This document shows positions 17,819 to 26,020 of a stretch of DNA of 64,000 bases, piece by piece. Position 1 is the first letter of the stretch. Each line of letters begins with the position of its first letter. The DNA is from Nostoc sp. HK-01 (GTDB taxonomy: Bacteria > Cyanobacteriota > Cyanobacteriia > Cyanobacteriales > Nostocaceae): positions 1,677,501 through 1,741,500 of the forward strand of contig AP018318.1 of assembly GCA_003990705.1 (NCBI GenBank), given 5' to 3'. The position numbers and the translations under genes are program-made. The notes beneath the pieces are model-generated. The model was not told the DNA's origin. It saw only the letters and a list, made by a program, of their open reading frames with translations, and searched no databases.

Positions 17819-18713
17819 TTGCCCGAATATGACCAGCAACAGCATCCGGTTGTTCTAACATAGCTAAATGTCCACAATCAGGAATTTCAATCACATTATC
17901 AGCACAGTATTGAAAAAGCCGATGAAAGCTGGCTAAATGGCGAACATACTTGGGTTCCATTACCTTGTCATCGGCACCAGCCAAAAAGTAAACAGGCTGT
18001 TTTAATTGCGAAACTAACTGAGGTAAGCGATTAACTTCTTCTTCTGTTGTGGAGTCTAATAGCGTTCCTACAGCAGCTTCTGGGTCAGCAACCACAAAAT
18101 CTATCACCCGTTGACGCGCCCAATAACGATCTAAAGGGCGGGCGACACTAGCTCTAGTGAATAGCAAATCAATCAAAGGTAGTTGAGATAACCAACGCGG
18201 ACGAACTTGTAAAAATCGTTGACCGGCTGAACGAAATTGTTCAAAAGCTTCCTTCAGATAAATGCCCCCACCAGCGTTGATACAGATCACGCCTTGAACC
18301 CGATCAGGCATTAAGGCAGCTGCCCATAGAGCGATCGTGCCGCCCAAAGAGTGGCCAATCAGCCACGCGCTAGTAATATTTAGCTCTTGTAACAAAGCTA
18401 CTAAATCTTGAGCATAAGCAGTTGGTGTATACAGAGAATCAAATTGTGAGCTAGAAGTATCCAACAAGTGGGATGTCAAACCGCCAGTAGGTTCTCCCCG
18501 ATCAACATCAGTTTCTGTCTGGGACTGTGACTCACCAAAACCGCGCAAATCATAAGATAGACACTGTAAATCTATTGACAGACGGGAAATCACAGGTTGC
18601 CAGTACCCACGACTATTTAGCCAACCGTGGATGAACACCAAAGTATGGGGGCAGGCAGTGGGAGCCGTTAACTCGTATGCGTGTGGAACGCCCAAGATTT
18701 CTATGGTTGCCAT
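17802..18713 (-). CDS. Alpha/beta hydrolase
   Basis: 303-residue hydrolase of the alpha/beta fold; the substrate is unknown. The oxyanion region FIHGWLNSRGYW is near residue 28, the nucleophile elbow is GHSLGGT (Ser in GHS), and the catalytic His is in IPDCGHLAMLEQP close to the C-terminus; an Asp in AGADDKVM is the probable third member. There is no signal peptide. The C-terminal VNGQ and stop fall within a heptad repeat. It is in the same orientation as the next gene upstream (18803-19522), 89 nt apart. Confidence 0.88.
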   Translation of the reverse strand: MATIEILGVPHAYELTAPTACPHTLVFIHGWLNSRGYWQPVISRLSIDLQCLSYDLRGFGESQSQTETDVDRGEPTGGLTSHLLDTSSSQFDSLYTPTAYAQDLVALLQELNITSAWLIGHSLGGTIALWAAALMPDRVQGVICINAGGGIYLKEAFEQFRSAGQRFLQVRPRWLSQLPLIDLLFTRASVARPLDRYWARQRVIDFVVADPEAAVGTLLDSTTEEEVNRLPQLVSQLKQPVYFLAGADDKVMEPKYVRHLASFHRLFQYCADNVIEIPDCGHLAMLEQPDAVAGHIRAIVNGQ

Positions 18714-18802
18714 ACTTATATCGTACCCTCAAGGATGGGTACGACTAAATACAGAGTACAAAAGGTTAAACAATCAAGCCAGAAGGAATTTTACAATTGG
18801 GA

Positions 18803-19522
18803 TCACTTACCTAATAACCTCTGTCGAACTCCTTCAGCGATTTTGTGTCCTAGGTATTCAGGAATCAAGCTTTCATTTGGCCCCAACAAATAGAGAATTA
18901 GCCGCGTGCGTCCCCGCCAAACTAGCAAATTAGCATTAACTACTAGCAAATCTTCTTGCCAGATAGCGTACATCACTTTGTAAAACAATCCTGGTTGGTT
19001 ATCTGCTTCAATTACCAGCGCCGGCAGATGAAATACAGGATCGACGTAAAACTCAGTTTGTACTTGTTCTAAACCAGCATCTAAATTAAATTCTACAGCC
19101 AGCATCTCTTCTACTTCAAAGCGTCCTCCTAAAGCCTCTCGAATAGCTCGACAGACATTTTCTGCGGTTTTCTCTGTCAAAGCTTTGCTACCACGAGATA
19201 CCAAAAGTTTGATGAAAACTAACATAGGAGGTCGGATTTGACCATACAGGCTCAAACCATGAATGGTTAAACCATAAGCTGCCAACACACCAAAAATATC
19301 ACTGAGGAGAAAGGACTGGTTACGGTAGGCAAAGTGCAAAGCACTTTTGCTACCTTCCGGCTTTAACTCGATAACGGCACGTCTGGTTTTATAAAGACGG
19401 TAAGCTAACCGGAGATTTTGCAGTTGAATTTCACTACTGACAAATTGCTCATAAAACTGGGGAAACGCTCGGTTAAAGCGTTTTAGGAGTTCCAGTGTCG
19501 AAGATTTTAAACCAGAAGCCAT
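18803..19522 (-). CDS. ACT-domain-like protein, unknown function
   Basis: 239 residues, no membrane segment. Two stretches look like ACT/GlnD-type regulatory folds: around residues 68-95 (SDIFGVLAAYGLTIHGLSLYG) and 170-205 (IEADNQPGLFYKVMYAIW followed by LLVVNANLLVW). This suggests binding of a small ligand such as an amino acid, but no catalytic domain is attached. I recognise it only as a conserved cyanobacterial protein. It begins 352 nt before a divergent GNAT gene. Confidence 0.65.
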   Translation of the reverse strand: MASGLKSSTLELLKRFNRAFPQFYEQFVSSEIQLQNLRLAYRLYKTRRAVIELKPEGSKSALHFAYRNQSFLLSDIFGVLAAYGLTIHGLSLYGQIRPPMLVFIKLLVSRGSKALTEKTAENVCRAIREALGGRFEVEEMLAVEFNLDAGLEQVQTEFYVDPVFHLPALVIEADNQPGLFYKVMYAIWQEDLLVVNANLLVWRGRTRLILYLLGPNESLIPEYLGHKIAEGVRQRLLGK

Positions 19523-19872
19523 TGTTGGGGTAAGACTCGCTTGCTGTTGTCACCAGGGGACTGTGACTGGGGACTGGGTGCTAATAAACATTATTCCCAA
19601 CACCCAGTACTTAATACCCAATCTTGATATATACAATTGACTCTCAAAACTTTGCCTTTTGGGGAATTTCTCCTAGCCTTTACAACAAAATGCTAAAGTT
19701 GAAGATGATTGGTATGAAACACGCTATGAAAGGCTGTTACCATTGCTTATCCCCACAACACCCGAAAAAATTCAGTGTGTGGGTTGTACTCTGGTATTTG
19801 CTTGATAAAACGTGTATCATCACTCCAAAAGAGTGGTAGCCAATTCAGTTATACTACCCGAACCACGTTGGC
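19523..19872. other. Divergent intergenic region
   Basis: 350 nt between the ACT-like gene (minus) and the GNAT gene (plus). At 19553-19620 there is a degenerate GGGGACTG/ACCCAGTA repeat cluster. A 71-codon frame (19624-19839) is present but lacks a good start and family character. Both promoters should lie here. Confidence 0.4.
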
Positions 19873-20415
19873 ATGGGTTTTTGGAAAACTTGGTTTAGTA
19901 CTCCTGAATCTGTAGCGACAAATAAAACAACCTCATTTGAAGAGACTACAGGGGAATTTGGCAGTTCTAACGCTGGCGATACTGGGGCGCGGAATGCGGA
20001 ACGGATTGTTTTCAGCACAGAACGAGATATTGACCTGTATGAATTAGAAGAACTGTGTGATGCAGTTGGTTGGTCGCGCCGTCCGTTAAGAAAAGTGAAA
20101 AAAGCCATAGAGCATAGTTTTCTCGTTGCCTCCATGTGGCAAGTACGAGGAAACCAAAGGCGGCTCATTGGTTTTGCCCGTGCTACCTCAGATCATGCGT
20201 TTAATGCCACGATTTGGGATGTAGTAGTTCATCCAGACTTTCAAGGTAAAGGGCTGGGTAAAGCATTAATGAAGTACGTACTCAAAAAACTCAGAAGCGA
20301 AGAAATCAGTAATGTAACTCTCTTTGCTGATCCGCATGTTGTGGATTTTTATCGGGGTATGGGTTTTATGTCAGATCCTGAAGGCATTAAAGGTATGTTT
20401 TGGTATCCTCACTAA
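19873..20415 (+). CDS. GNAT-family N-acetyltransferase
   Basis: 180 residues with a GNAT domain over about 55-175. The acetyl-CoA binding region reads [17 protein letters not shown] (Q/R-x-x-G-x-G/A form), preceded by [17 protein letters not shown], and the C-terminal part has VDFYRGMGF. The first 45 residues are a polar extension. The substrate is unknown. A shorter paralogue with the same GFARATSD...ATIWDVV pattern is encoded on the other strand at 24877. Similar proteins are known in plastids as GNAT acetyltransferases. Confidence 0.87.
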   Translation: MGFWKTWFSTPESVATNKTTSFEETTGEFGSSNAGDTGARNAERIVFSTERDIDLYELEELCDAVGWSRRPLRKVKKAIEHSFLVASMWQVRGNQRRLIGFARATSDHAFNATIWDVVVHPDFQGKGLGKALMKYVLKKLRSEEISNVTLFADPHVVDFYRGMGFMSDPEGIKGMFWYPH

Positions 20416-20709
20416 AATATTCTGTTCAAAACGACCACATAAAAACAAGCCTTGTTTATGGGAACGGCTGAGTTTGTATTTTAAGATGTTTTGGGAAATG
20501 CTATGGCAGGGGGCAGACGCTAAACACCCGAGTGTTACTAATGTTTGTGCTGGCGAAATCTCTTAATCTATAAGCTGTGGGCAATAAATTATAGATATTG
20601 GTTGGCAAAGATATGTTCAGCCTGCTATGATAGGGAAGCTAGTGTGTTAAGATAATTGTCTTGTCATGCTTAAGGTAATTACCAAAAGGCAAAAGCTCAC
20701 TAGAGTATC

Positions 20710-20783
20710 CGGGATGTAGCGCAGCTTGGTAGCGCGCCTGCTTTGGGAGCAGGATGCCGCAGGTTCAAATCCTGTCATCCCGA
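20710..20783 (+). tRNA. tRNA-Pro (UGG)
   Basis: 74-nt cloverleaf. Acceptor arms CGGGATG (20710-20716) and CATCCCG (20776-20782) with discriminator A20783; anticodon stem CCTGC/GCAGG with loop TTTGGGA, giving anticodon TGG at 20744-20746; T-loop GGTTCAAATCC. CCA is not encoded. A terminator follows. Confidence 0.97.
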
Positions 20784-20803
20784 TTTAAAATAAAAATTTG
20801 CGG

Positions 20804-20846
20804 AATATCCTATCTATTGGTAATCAATAGATAGGATATTTTTTTA
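20804..20846 (+). terminator. Intrinsic terminator after tRNA-Pro
   Basis: A perfect 16-bp stem (20804-20819 AATATCCTATCTATTG with 20825-20840), 5-nt loop, then a T-run. Very strong; starts 21 nt after the tRNA. Confidence 0.95.
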
Positions 20847-21444
20847 TATTTTTAATTAGCAATCAAAATTTACTATGTTTGAATTTTGAAATTTGTCCAG
20901 AATTATGGATTGTGTAGTAAGTTTGACACTTTAAGTGTAAATACTACAGAAAACAATAATTTGATTTTTTTGTCTTTGTCAAAAGTTGAGTAATTATATC
21001 CCGAATAGGAGAATCAGCCGAGAATAAGTCTAGGTATTGATTTAAGCAGTAATTAAGGTAATAAATAAATGGAACGAATTATTTTGCGATCGCGTCACCA
21101 GTTTTTGAGAAAGACAATAAAATGGCATTAATCATCTCAACGGTCGGCAAAATTTTTCATTACTTGAGAGCAGTCTATAATAGTCCTCTATAATTCTTGT
21201 GCAGGAATTAGGCAAAGCGAATTAAAAAAATCAGGTTGCAGCACAATTCATTGTGCGAAAAGTACTGTAGAGTTCTCAAGAATTTAGAAATCTCTCATTT
21301 TGCAAGTTGATTGTGACCATTTAGCAGCCATAATGGCTTTTTTACATCTCAAATGGATTGCTATATAACTAAAACAAGTTAGTTCGGTGCAAATCCAACC
21401 AATTAGTCTAATTTAATTAAAAACCATTGACGCGAGGAGTAGTC
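20847..21444. other. Intergenic region before the Tic22-like gene
   Basis: About 600 nt without a gene. It holds a nested dyad at 20913-20948 (outer TGTAGTA/TACTACA, inner ACACTTTAAGTGT) and a GCGATCGC octamer at about 21087. The last 100 nt before GAGGAG (21434) should contain the promoter. Confidence 0.45.
20913..20948. promoter_or_regulatory. Nested dyad symmetry element
   Basis: Outer arms TGTAGTA (20913-20919) and TACTACA (20942-20948) enclose the near-centred palindrome ACACTTTAAGTGT (20926-20938). It could be an operator or part of an unannotated RNA; it lies 500 nt upstream of the Tic22-like gene. Confidence 0.35.
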
Positions 21445-22254
21445 ATGAAAGCATTAGTTCGCTGGGGCGCAACATTGGGTTTAATCGGGAGTACTCTGTT
21501 AGGCACAGTTTTTGTCGGGAACCTCCCAGTGCTGGCATTATCAGAACAACAAATAAAAGAAAAACTAGACTCAGTACCTGTATATCTAATTACCAATGAT
21601 AAAGGATTGCCTTTGAGTCGTCCTTTGCCAGAAGGTCAAAACGGTCAAAAACTGGGTGGTTCAGTGACAGGTGTATATCTCAGCCGTCAAGAAGCTCAAG
21701 CCTTTATTAAGCAACTGCAAAGCACGAACAAAGACCCCAAAATGGCAGATATTGTCAAGAGTCTCCAGGTGACAGCTGTACCTTTGGGAATCATTTATCA
21801 GCAGTTGCAACAAACCAAAAACCAGCCCAACCGTTTGGTATTTGCTTTTAAACCAGTAGAGCAGGATGTCAAAGGAGCGCTGGAATTGCTGAACCAAAGC
21901 GGTCAAAAAATAGATCAGTTTCGGAGTGTGCCGATTTTTGCAGTCAGATTTGCACCTGATCAAGGCTATGTACCCATTAAACTGACAAACGACAAAGAAC
22001 AAGTCGTGCCTTTGTTTGTTAGTAAGCAAGATGCACAAGGTTTATTAAACCAAGTAAAACCAAAATATCCGAAAGCGGATATTCAAGTAATTGACATAGA
22101 CGGCGTGATCAAAACTTTACAAGATAAAAATGAAGATTGGCTCAAACAAGTGGTTTTAGTGCCATCTCAAGAATCCAGAGAGTATATCAGAACTCTACCA
22201 AAAGATTCGGCTACTGGTAATAATCGTCAGCCTGCGGCAAAGCCAAAACGTTAA
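21445..22254 (+). CDS. Tic22-like periplasmic/thylakoid chaperone protein
   Basis: 269 residues from ATG 21445, which has GAGGAG (21434-21439) at good distance; an in-frame TTG at 21427 is not needed. A signal peptide (ALVRWGATLGLIGSTLLG..., cleavage near LPVLALS) is followed by the Tic22 fold: VPVYLITNDKGLPL, GVYLSRQEAQAFIKQLQ, VPIFAVRF and VVPLFVSKQDAQGLL repeats. In Anabaena the homologue acts in outer membrane biogenesis and in chloroplasts in protein import. The next gene, prmC, starts 3 nt after the stop, so the two are co-transcribed. Confidence 0.88.
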   Translation: MKALVRWGATLGLIGSTLLGTVFVGNLPVLALSEQQIKEKLDSVPVYLITNDKGLPLSRPLPEGQNGQKLGGSVTGVYLSRQEAQAFIKQLQSTNKDPKMADIVKSLQVTAVPLGIIYQQLQQTKNQPNRLVFAFKPVEQDVKGALELLNQSGQKIDQFRSVPIFAVRFAPDQGYVPIKLTNDKEQVVPLFVSKQDAQGLLNQVKPKYPKADIQVIDIDGVIKTLQDKNEDWLKQVVLVPSQESREYIRTLPKDSATGNNRQPAAKPKR

Positions 22255-22257
22255 AGC

Positions 22258-23202
22258 ATGGCAGATCAACAGCCACAAGTAGTTTCTGGGTTACAACTTT
22301 GGCAGTGGCGCAGCCAAGCAATGCAAGGTGCGATCGCCGCTGCTGTACCACCATCAGAAGTTGATTGGCTGCTGCAAGAAATTGCTGGTTTAGACCGCTT
22401 GGCTCTACGTTTAGAATTTTTCAAGGACTGGGATGAAATAGCGATCGCTATTTCTTTGGCAGATTTAGAAAAGCTTTGGCAAAGAAGATTACATGATCGC
22501 TTACCAGTGCAGTACATTGCCGGAGTTACACCTTGGCGAAAATTTAAGCTGGCGGTGTCGAGTGCCGTGTTAATTCCTCGACCAGAGACAGAGAGCATAA
22601 TTGATTTAGCAGTTGCATCTATCTCTCAAAGTCAAGCTATAAACCCATTAGATCAAGGACATTGGATAGATTTGGGAACTGGGAGTGGTGCGATCGCCAT
22701 TGGACTAGCCGACGCATTACCAAAAGCCACAATTCATGCTGTTGATTACAGTACAGCCGCTTTAGAAATTGCCCAAACCAACGCTCAAAATCTGGGATTT
22801 GCCGACCGAATTCATTTTTACCAAGGTTCTTGGTGGGAACCATTAACAACCATGAAAGGCCAATTCAGTGGTATGGTTTCCAACCCGCCATATATTCCGA
22901 CTGCAACTGTGGCTACCTTAGAACCAGAAGTAATGCAGCATGAACCACATTTGGCATTAGATGGTGGTATTGACGGTTTAGATGATATCCGCTATTTAAT
23001 TGAAGTCTCCCCCAGTTATTTGCGGCCTGGTGGTGTGTGGCTGATTGAAATGATGGCCGGACAAGCGGGTGCAGTCAGAGAACTTTTGCAAAATCAAGGT
23101 AGCTATTGCAATATTCAAATTCACACTGATTTAGAGGGAATTGAACGTTTTGCTTTAGCTTATGTGAAAGGGAACAGGGAACAGGGAACAGGTGATAGGT
23201 GA
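22258..23202 (+). CDS. prmC: Release factor glutamine methyltransferase
   Basis: SAM-dependent methyltransferase that methylates the Gln of the GGQ motif in release factors. The SAM motif DLGTGSGAIAIGLA is near residue 138 and the active-site NPPY (VSNPPYIP) near residue 217, which bind the Gln amide. The preceding GVTPWRKFKLAVSSAVLIPRPET stretch is also typical. The last ten residues (GNREQGTGDR) are encoded by heptad repeats (23170-23207) rather than by family sequence. The start ATG 22258 follows the Tic22-like stop by 3 nt. Confidence 0.93.
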   Translation: MADQQPQVVSGLQLWQWRSQAMQGAIAAAVPPSEVDWLLQEIAGLDRLALRLEFFKDWDEIAIAISLADLEKLWQRRLHDRLPVQYIAGVTPWRKFKLAVSSAVLIPRPETESIIDLAVASISQSQAINPLDQGHWIDLGTGSGAIAIGLADALPKATIHAVDYSTAALEIAQTNAQNLGFADRIHFYQGSWWEPLTTMKGQFSGMVSNPPYIPTATVATLEPEVMQHEPHLALDGGIDGLDDIRYLIEVSPSYLRPGGVWLIEMMAGQAGAVRELLQNQGSYCNIQIHTDLEGIERFALAYVKGNREQGTGDR

Positions 23203-23207
23203 TAGGG
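23170..23207. repeat. Heptameric repeat (STRR) forming the prmC 3' end
   Basis: GGGAACA three times, then GGTGATA twice and GGG. The first 33 nt are inside the prmC reading frame, including the stop codon. Confidence 0.85.
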
Positions 23208-23240
23208 TTTTGGATATATAAATCCCTATACCCTTACAGG

Positions 23241-23285
23241 AGTTATGAGTGAAAATACAAAAATTACACGTTTTCACTCATAACT
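23241..23285. repeat. 15-bp perfect inverted repeat before the tsaC-type gene
   Basis: AGTTATGAGTGAAAA (23241-23255) pairs perfectly with 23271-23285, with a 15-nt loop. The left arm covers the end of the AGGAG sequence and an in-frame GTG; the right arm ends 11 nt before the ATG chosen for the next gene. It could control access to the start. Confidence 0.8.
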
Positions 23286-23296
23286 TCTCACAAAAT

Positions 23297-23884
23297 ATGC
23301 CTCAAGTTTCTCTAGCAGACCTAATAGCAGGCGCACAGGCTGGCCGATTAGTGAGTTTTCCAACAGATACTGTGCCAGCACTGGCAACTTTACCAGAAAA
23401 AGCTGGCTTAATTTTTGCAGCCAAGCAGCGTAGTCAGGATAAACCTTTAATTTTAATGGGTGCTAATGCTGCGGATTTATGGCCTTATGTCAAAGGTAGC
23501 GAATATGAGTATGAACTTTGGCAACAAGTAGTGAATCAGTATTGGCCGGGGGCGCTAACTTTAGTATTGACAGCCAGCGATCGCTTACCGAAACAGATAA
23601 ACCCTACTGACCCAACTACTATTGGTATTCGAGTACCGGACAATGCGATCGCTCGTGCTATTTTGGCGAAAACAGGCCCTTTAGCCACAACAAGTGCTAA
23701 TTTTTCTGGTCAACCGCCTTTACAAACAATGGCAGAAATTACAATGCAATTTCCTGATGCTTTAACCTTAGCAACTACAGAATTTCTTGACGAAATTTCT
23801 GGGGTTGGTGTACCTTCAACCGTTGCCAAGTGGACAGGGAAAAACTGGCAAATTTTACGCCAAGGGAGAATTACACTGAATTAA
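23297..23884 (+). CDS. Threonylcarbamoyl-AMP synthase family protein (Sua5/YciO/YrdC)
   Basis: Makes threonylcarbamoyl-AMP from Thr, bicarbonate and ATP for t6A tRNA modification; family members also include proteins of uncertain role. The signature is VSFPTDTVPALATLPEK near the N-terminus, KQRSQDKPLILM, and VGVPSTVAKW. ATG 23297 (MPQVSLADL, 195 residues) matches the usual family N-terminus. A GTG at 23249 is in frame, has AGGAG 6 nt upstream, and would add 16 residues, so the start remains open. The gene is downstream of prmC, giving a translation/tRNA-modification pair. Confidence 0.88.
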   Translation: MPQVSLADLIAGAQAGRLVSFPTDTVPALATLPEKAGLIFAAKQRSQDKPLILMGANAADLWPYVKGSEYEYELWQQVVNQYWPGALTLVLTASDRLPKQINPTDPTTIGIRVPDNAIARAILAKTGPLATTSANFSGQPPLQTMAEITMQFPDALTLATTEFLDEISGVGVPSTVAKWTGKNWQILRQGRITLN

Positions 23885-23949
23885 TCAGAAATTCAGGAAA
23901 TTAGTTTTATACCATTGTGGTCAATTAAAAAGTTAATAATGGCCAAATT

Positions 23950-24849
23950 ATGAATTGGAGCAATTGGGCATATCTCGGAGTCGGAATTATCTTAGGAATC
24001 AGTTTTCGTTGGTTATTTTCTAAGTCGGCAGATACTAACGCTAACTTATCGCCAGTAGTAGTAGAAGAACCAGAAAATGTTGCAAAACTGCTGCAAGATG
24101 TCAAGCAAACACAACTGGCGTATCAAATGGCACAGGAAATGAGCCAGTTTAAAGCAGGTTTTTTGGCGCGGACTACCCATGAATTGCGATCGCCACTTAA
24201 TAGCGTGATTAGCCTGCATCAATTAATTTTGTCAGACTTATGTGAAAATCCTGACGAAGAACGAGAATTTGTTGCCCAAGCTCATGAAAAAGCTTTGAAA
24301 TTGCTCCAATTAATGGATGAAATTCTCAGCGTGTCGAGAATTGAATACGGTACTAACAAATTAGATATTCAACCCCGTTGCTTAGACACAGTTTTTCAGG
24401 AAGTTAAAGACTTAACTTATATGTTGGCGGCAAATCGCAATTTTCCATTGCAAATGTCACCTGTAGATCCAGAAATTTATGTGTTGGCAGATCACCGCTG
24501 GTTACGCCAAGTATTAGTCAATTTAGTAGATACGGCGATTACACAAATGCAAGAAGGTAGTATTGGTATTTCTGCTACTATTTTACCTACTACTAATACG
24601 GCTCATATTTATCTAGATATTCCTACTCATGCTCTACCTGAAAGTGAGCCGATAGATTTAATTAAATATGATAATTTGCCTCCTCAAATTCAACATGAGA
24701 AGGCAAATCTTTCGCCGGGAATGAAATTATTACTCAATCAAACTCTATTAGAAGTCATGGGAGCAAAACTAGAAATGCTGCCCAATTCAATTAAATCAGA
24801 ATCATCTGAGGCACAAACTAGGGTACAAATATCTATTTCCTTGGCTTGA
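23950..24849 (+). CDS. Degenerate sensor histidine kinase (HisKA kept, ATPase decayed)
   Basis: 299 residues. A single N-terminal membrane segment (YLGVGIILGISFRWLF, residues 8-23), a short helical linker, then a HisKA dimerisation domain with phosphoacceptor H77 (THELRSPLNSVIS). The C-terminal region corresponds to HATPase but the N box reads NLVDTAITQM without the conserved Asn, and no D-x-G-x-G box is visible. It probably cannot bind ATP normally and may act as a phosphotransfer or dimerisation partner. Only 65 nt after the tsaC-type gene on the same strand. Confidence 0.8.
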   Translation: MNWSNWAYLGVGIILGISFRWLFSKSADTNANLSPVVVEEPENVAKLLQDVKQTQLAYQMAQEMSQFKAGFLARTTHELRSPLNSVISLHQLILSDLCENPDEEREFVAQAHEKALKLLQLMDEILSVSRIEYGTNKLDIQPRCLDTVFQEVKDLTYMLAANRNFPLQMSPVDPEIYVLADHRWLRQVLVNLVDTAITQMQEGSIGISATILPTTNTAHIYLDIPTHALPESEPIDLIKYDNLPPQIQHEKANLSPGMKLLLNQTLLEVMGAKLEMLPNSIKSESSEAQTRVQISISLA

Positions 24850-24876
24850 AAAAGTACTAGCCTCTCATGCTTACCT

Positions 24877-25347
24877 TTATTCCTGAAACTGGAGTTCCGC
24901 TGCGGAGAGAGAACTTAGCTGTTGAGATTGGTTATGTAGCACCATAGTTGTGGTTGTGTTGGGTATAAAACCCATTTTTTTATAGAATCCTTGTTGGTGA
25001 GTCGTCATTAAATATACGCGCTCAACCCACTTCATGCGGGGATGGCTCAAAACAGTTTCGACTAACTTGCTGCCTAGTCCAGTGCCTTGGTAGTCTGGGT
25101 GAATGACGACATCCCAGATTGTTGCGCGGTAAATTCCATCAGAAGTTGCTCTAGCAAAGCCAATCAGTTTTGTGTCATCCCACAGAGAAATTACTGGGTC
25201 GCTATTGGTAATAGCTATGCTTAAATCCTCAATACTACGTCCTTTTGCCCAAAAAGCGGAAATATTAAATAACTCTTGGAGTTGGTAAAGGTCTATATCA
25301 GAATGGCGATCGCTAAATTTAATCTGAGGATAGTTCATGTGTAGCAA
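24877..25347 (-). CDS. GNAT-family N-acetyltransferase, short paralogue
   Basis: 156 residues. The GNAT core [19 protein letters not shown] and VIHPDYQGTGLGSKLVE is closely similar to the protein at 19873-20415, but the N-terminal extension is missing and the C-terminal region differs (VYLMTTHQQGFYKKMGF). The substrate is unknown. The gene lies on the minus strand, convergent with the sensor-like gene, with 27 nt between stops. The start Met 25347 is followed by a second Met three codons later, so the first residues are uncertain. Confidence 0.85.
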   Translation of the reverse strand: MLHMNYPQIKFSDRHSDIDLYQLQELFNISAFWAKGRSIEDLSIAITNSDPVISLWDDTKLIGFARATSDGIYRATIWDVVIHPDYQGTGLGSKLVETVLSHPRMKWVERVYLMTTHQQGFYKKMGFIPNTTTTMVLHNQSQQLSSLSAAELQFQE

Positions 25348-25460
25348 CTCACTTTCACCAATAAATATCTTTGCTTTTATTTAGTCATATTGTGATAGAA
25401 ATTTACCCCTAAGTATACCGAAATGCAACTATATACAAATTTATTTATCTAACCCTAAAT

Positions 25461-25853
25461 TTACCGAGAAATTAACTTCCACAAAGGATGAGTAGGCCCT
25501 TGCTGGCGAATGCGACACACTTGTTTTTCTAGGCGTTCTTTTTCCCGCTGTGGTAGTCCTATTAAAATATTGCGGCTTTGCCAAACTAAAACAGAAACAG
25601 TCATAGCGATACAAAAACTTAAACCTAGGGTAGACAGGGGATGAAATATGAGTCCATATCGCACTGCTACCCAGGTAAAATATTGCCGCCACAAAACAAT
25701 TTCTGAGCGTAAATCCCAAAAACAAATAGGTGCAATAATCAGCCATAACAAGAACACAAACAACCATCGACCGTATACTGTTAGCTGATGTAGTTTTTGA
25801 ACTTGTTGAGCAAAAGATGGGTCATTGATTGACGGTTGTTCCGATTGATCCAT
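25461..25853 (-). CDS. Conserved membrane protein, unknown function
   Basis: 130 residues with two membrane segments (about 29-48, WLFVFLLWLIIAPICFW, and 72-92, LSTLGLSFCIAMTVSVLVW) and a basic C-terminal tail (REKERLEKQVCRIRQQG). It lies between the GNAT gene and secF on the minus strand. I do not recognise the family; the membrane pattern and lack of overlap with other genes make it a credible gene. Confidence 0.65.
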   Translation of the reverse strand: MDQSEQPSINDPSFAQQVQKLHQLTVYGRWLFVFLLWLIIAPICFWDLRSEIVLWRQYFTWVAVRYGLIFHPLSTLGLSFCIAMTVSVLVWQSRNILIGLPQREKERLEKQVCRIRQQGPTHPLWKLISR

Positions 25854-26020
25854 AGCAGGAAAAAGTCATAAAGACACGGATGCAAATAGAGTTACTAATT
25901 TGAGATTTTGGATTTTGGATTGTTTTTTCGGTTTGAGCAGAAGCATAGAAGCACTCTCAACAACATTTGTAGGTTTGCTAACACTACACTATCGTCAATC
26001 TAAAATCCAAAATTGTTGAA

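Noticed and set aside
19624-19839. 71-codon frame before the GNAT gene
   Set aside because: Poor start and no recognisable motif; ends before the real GNAT start.
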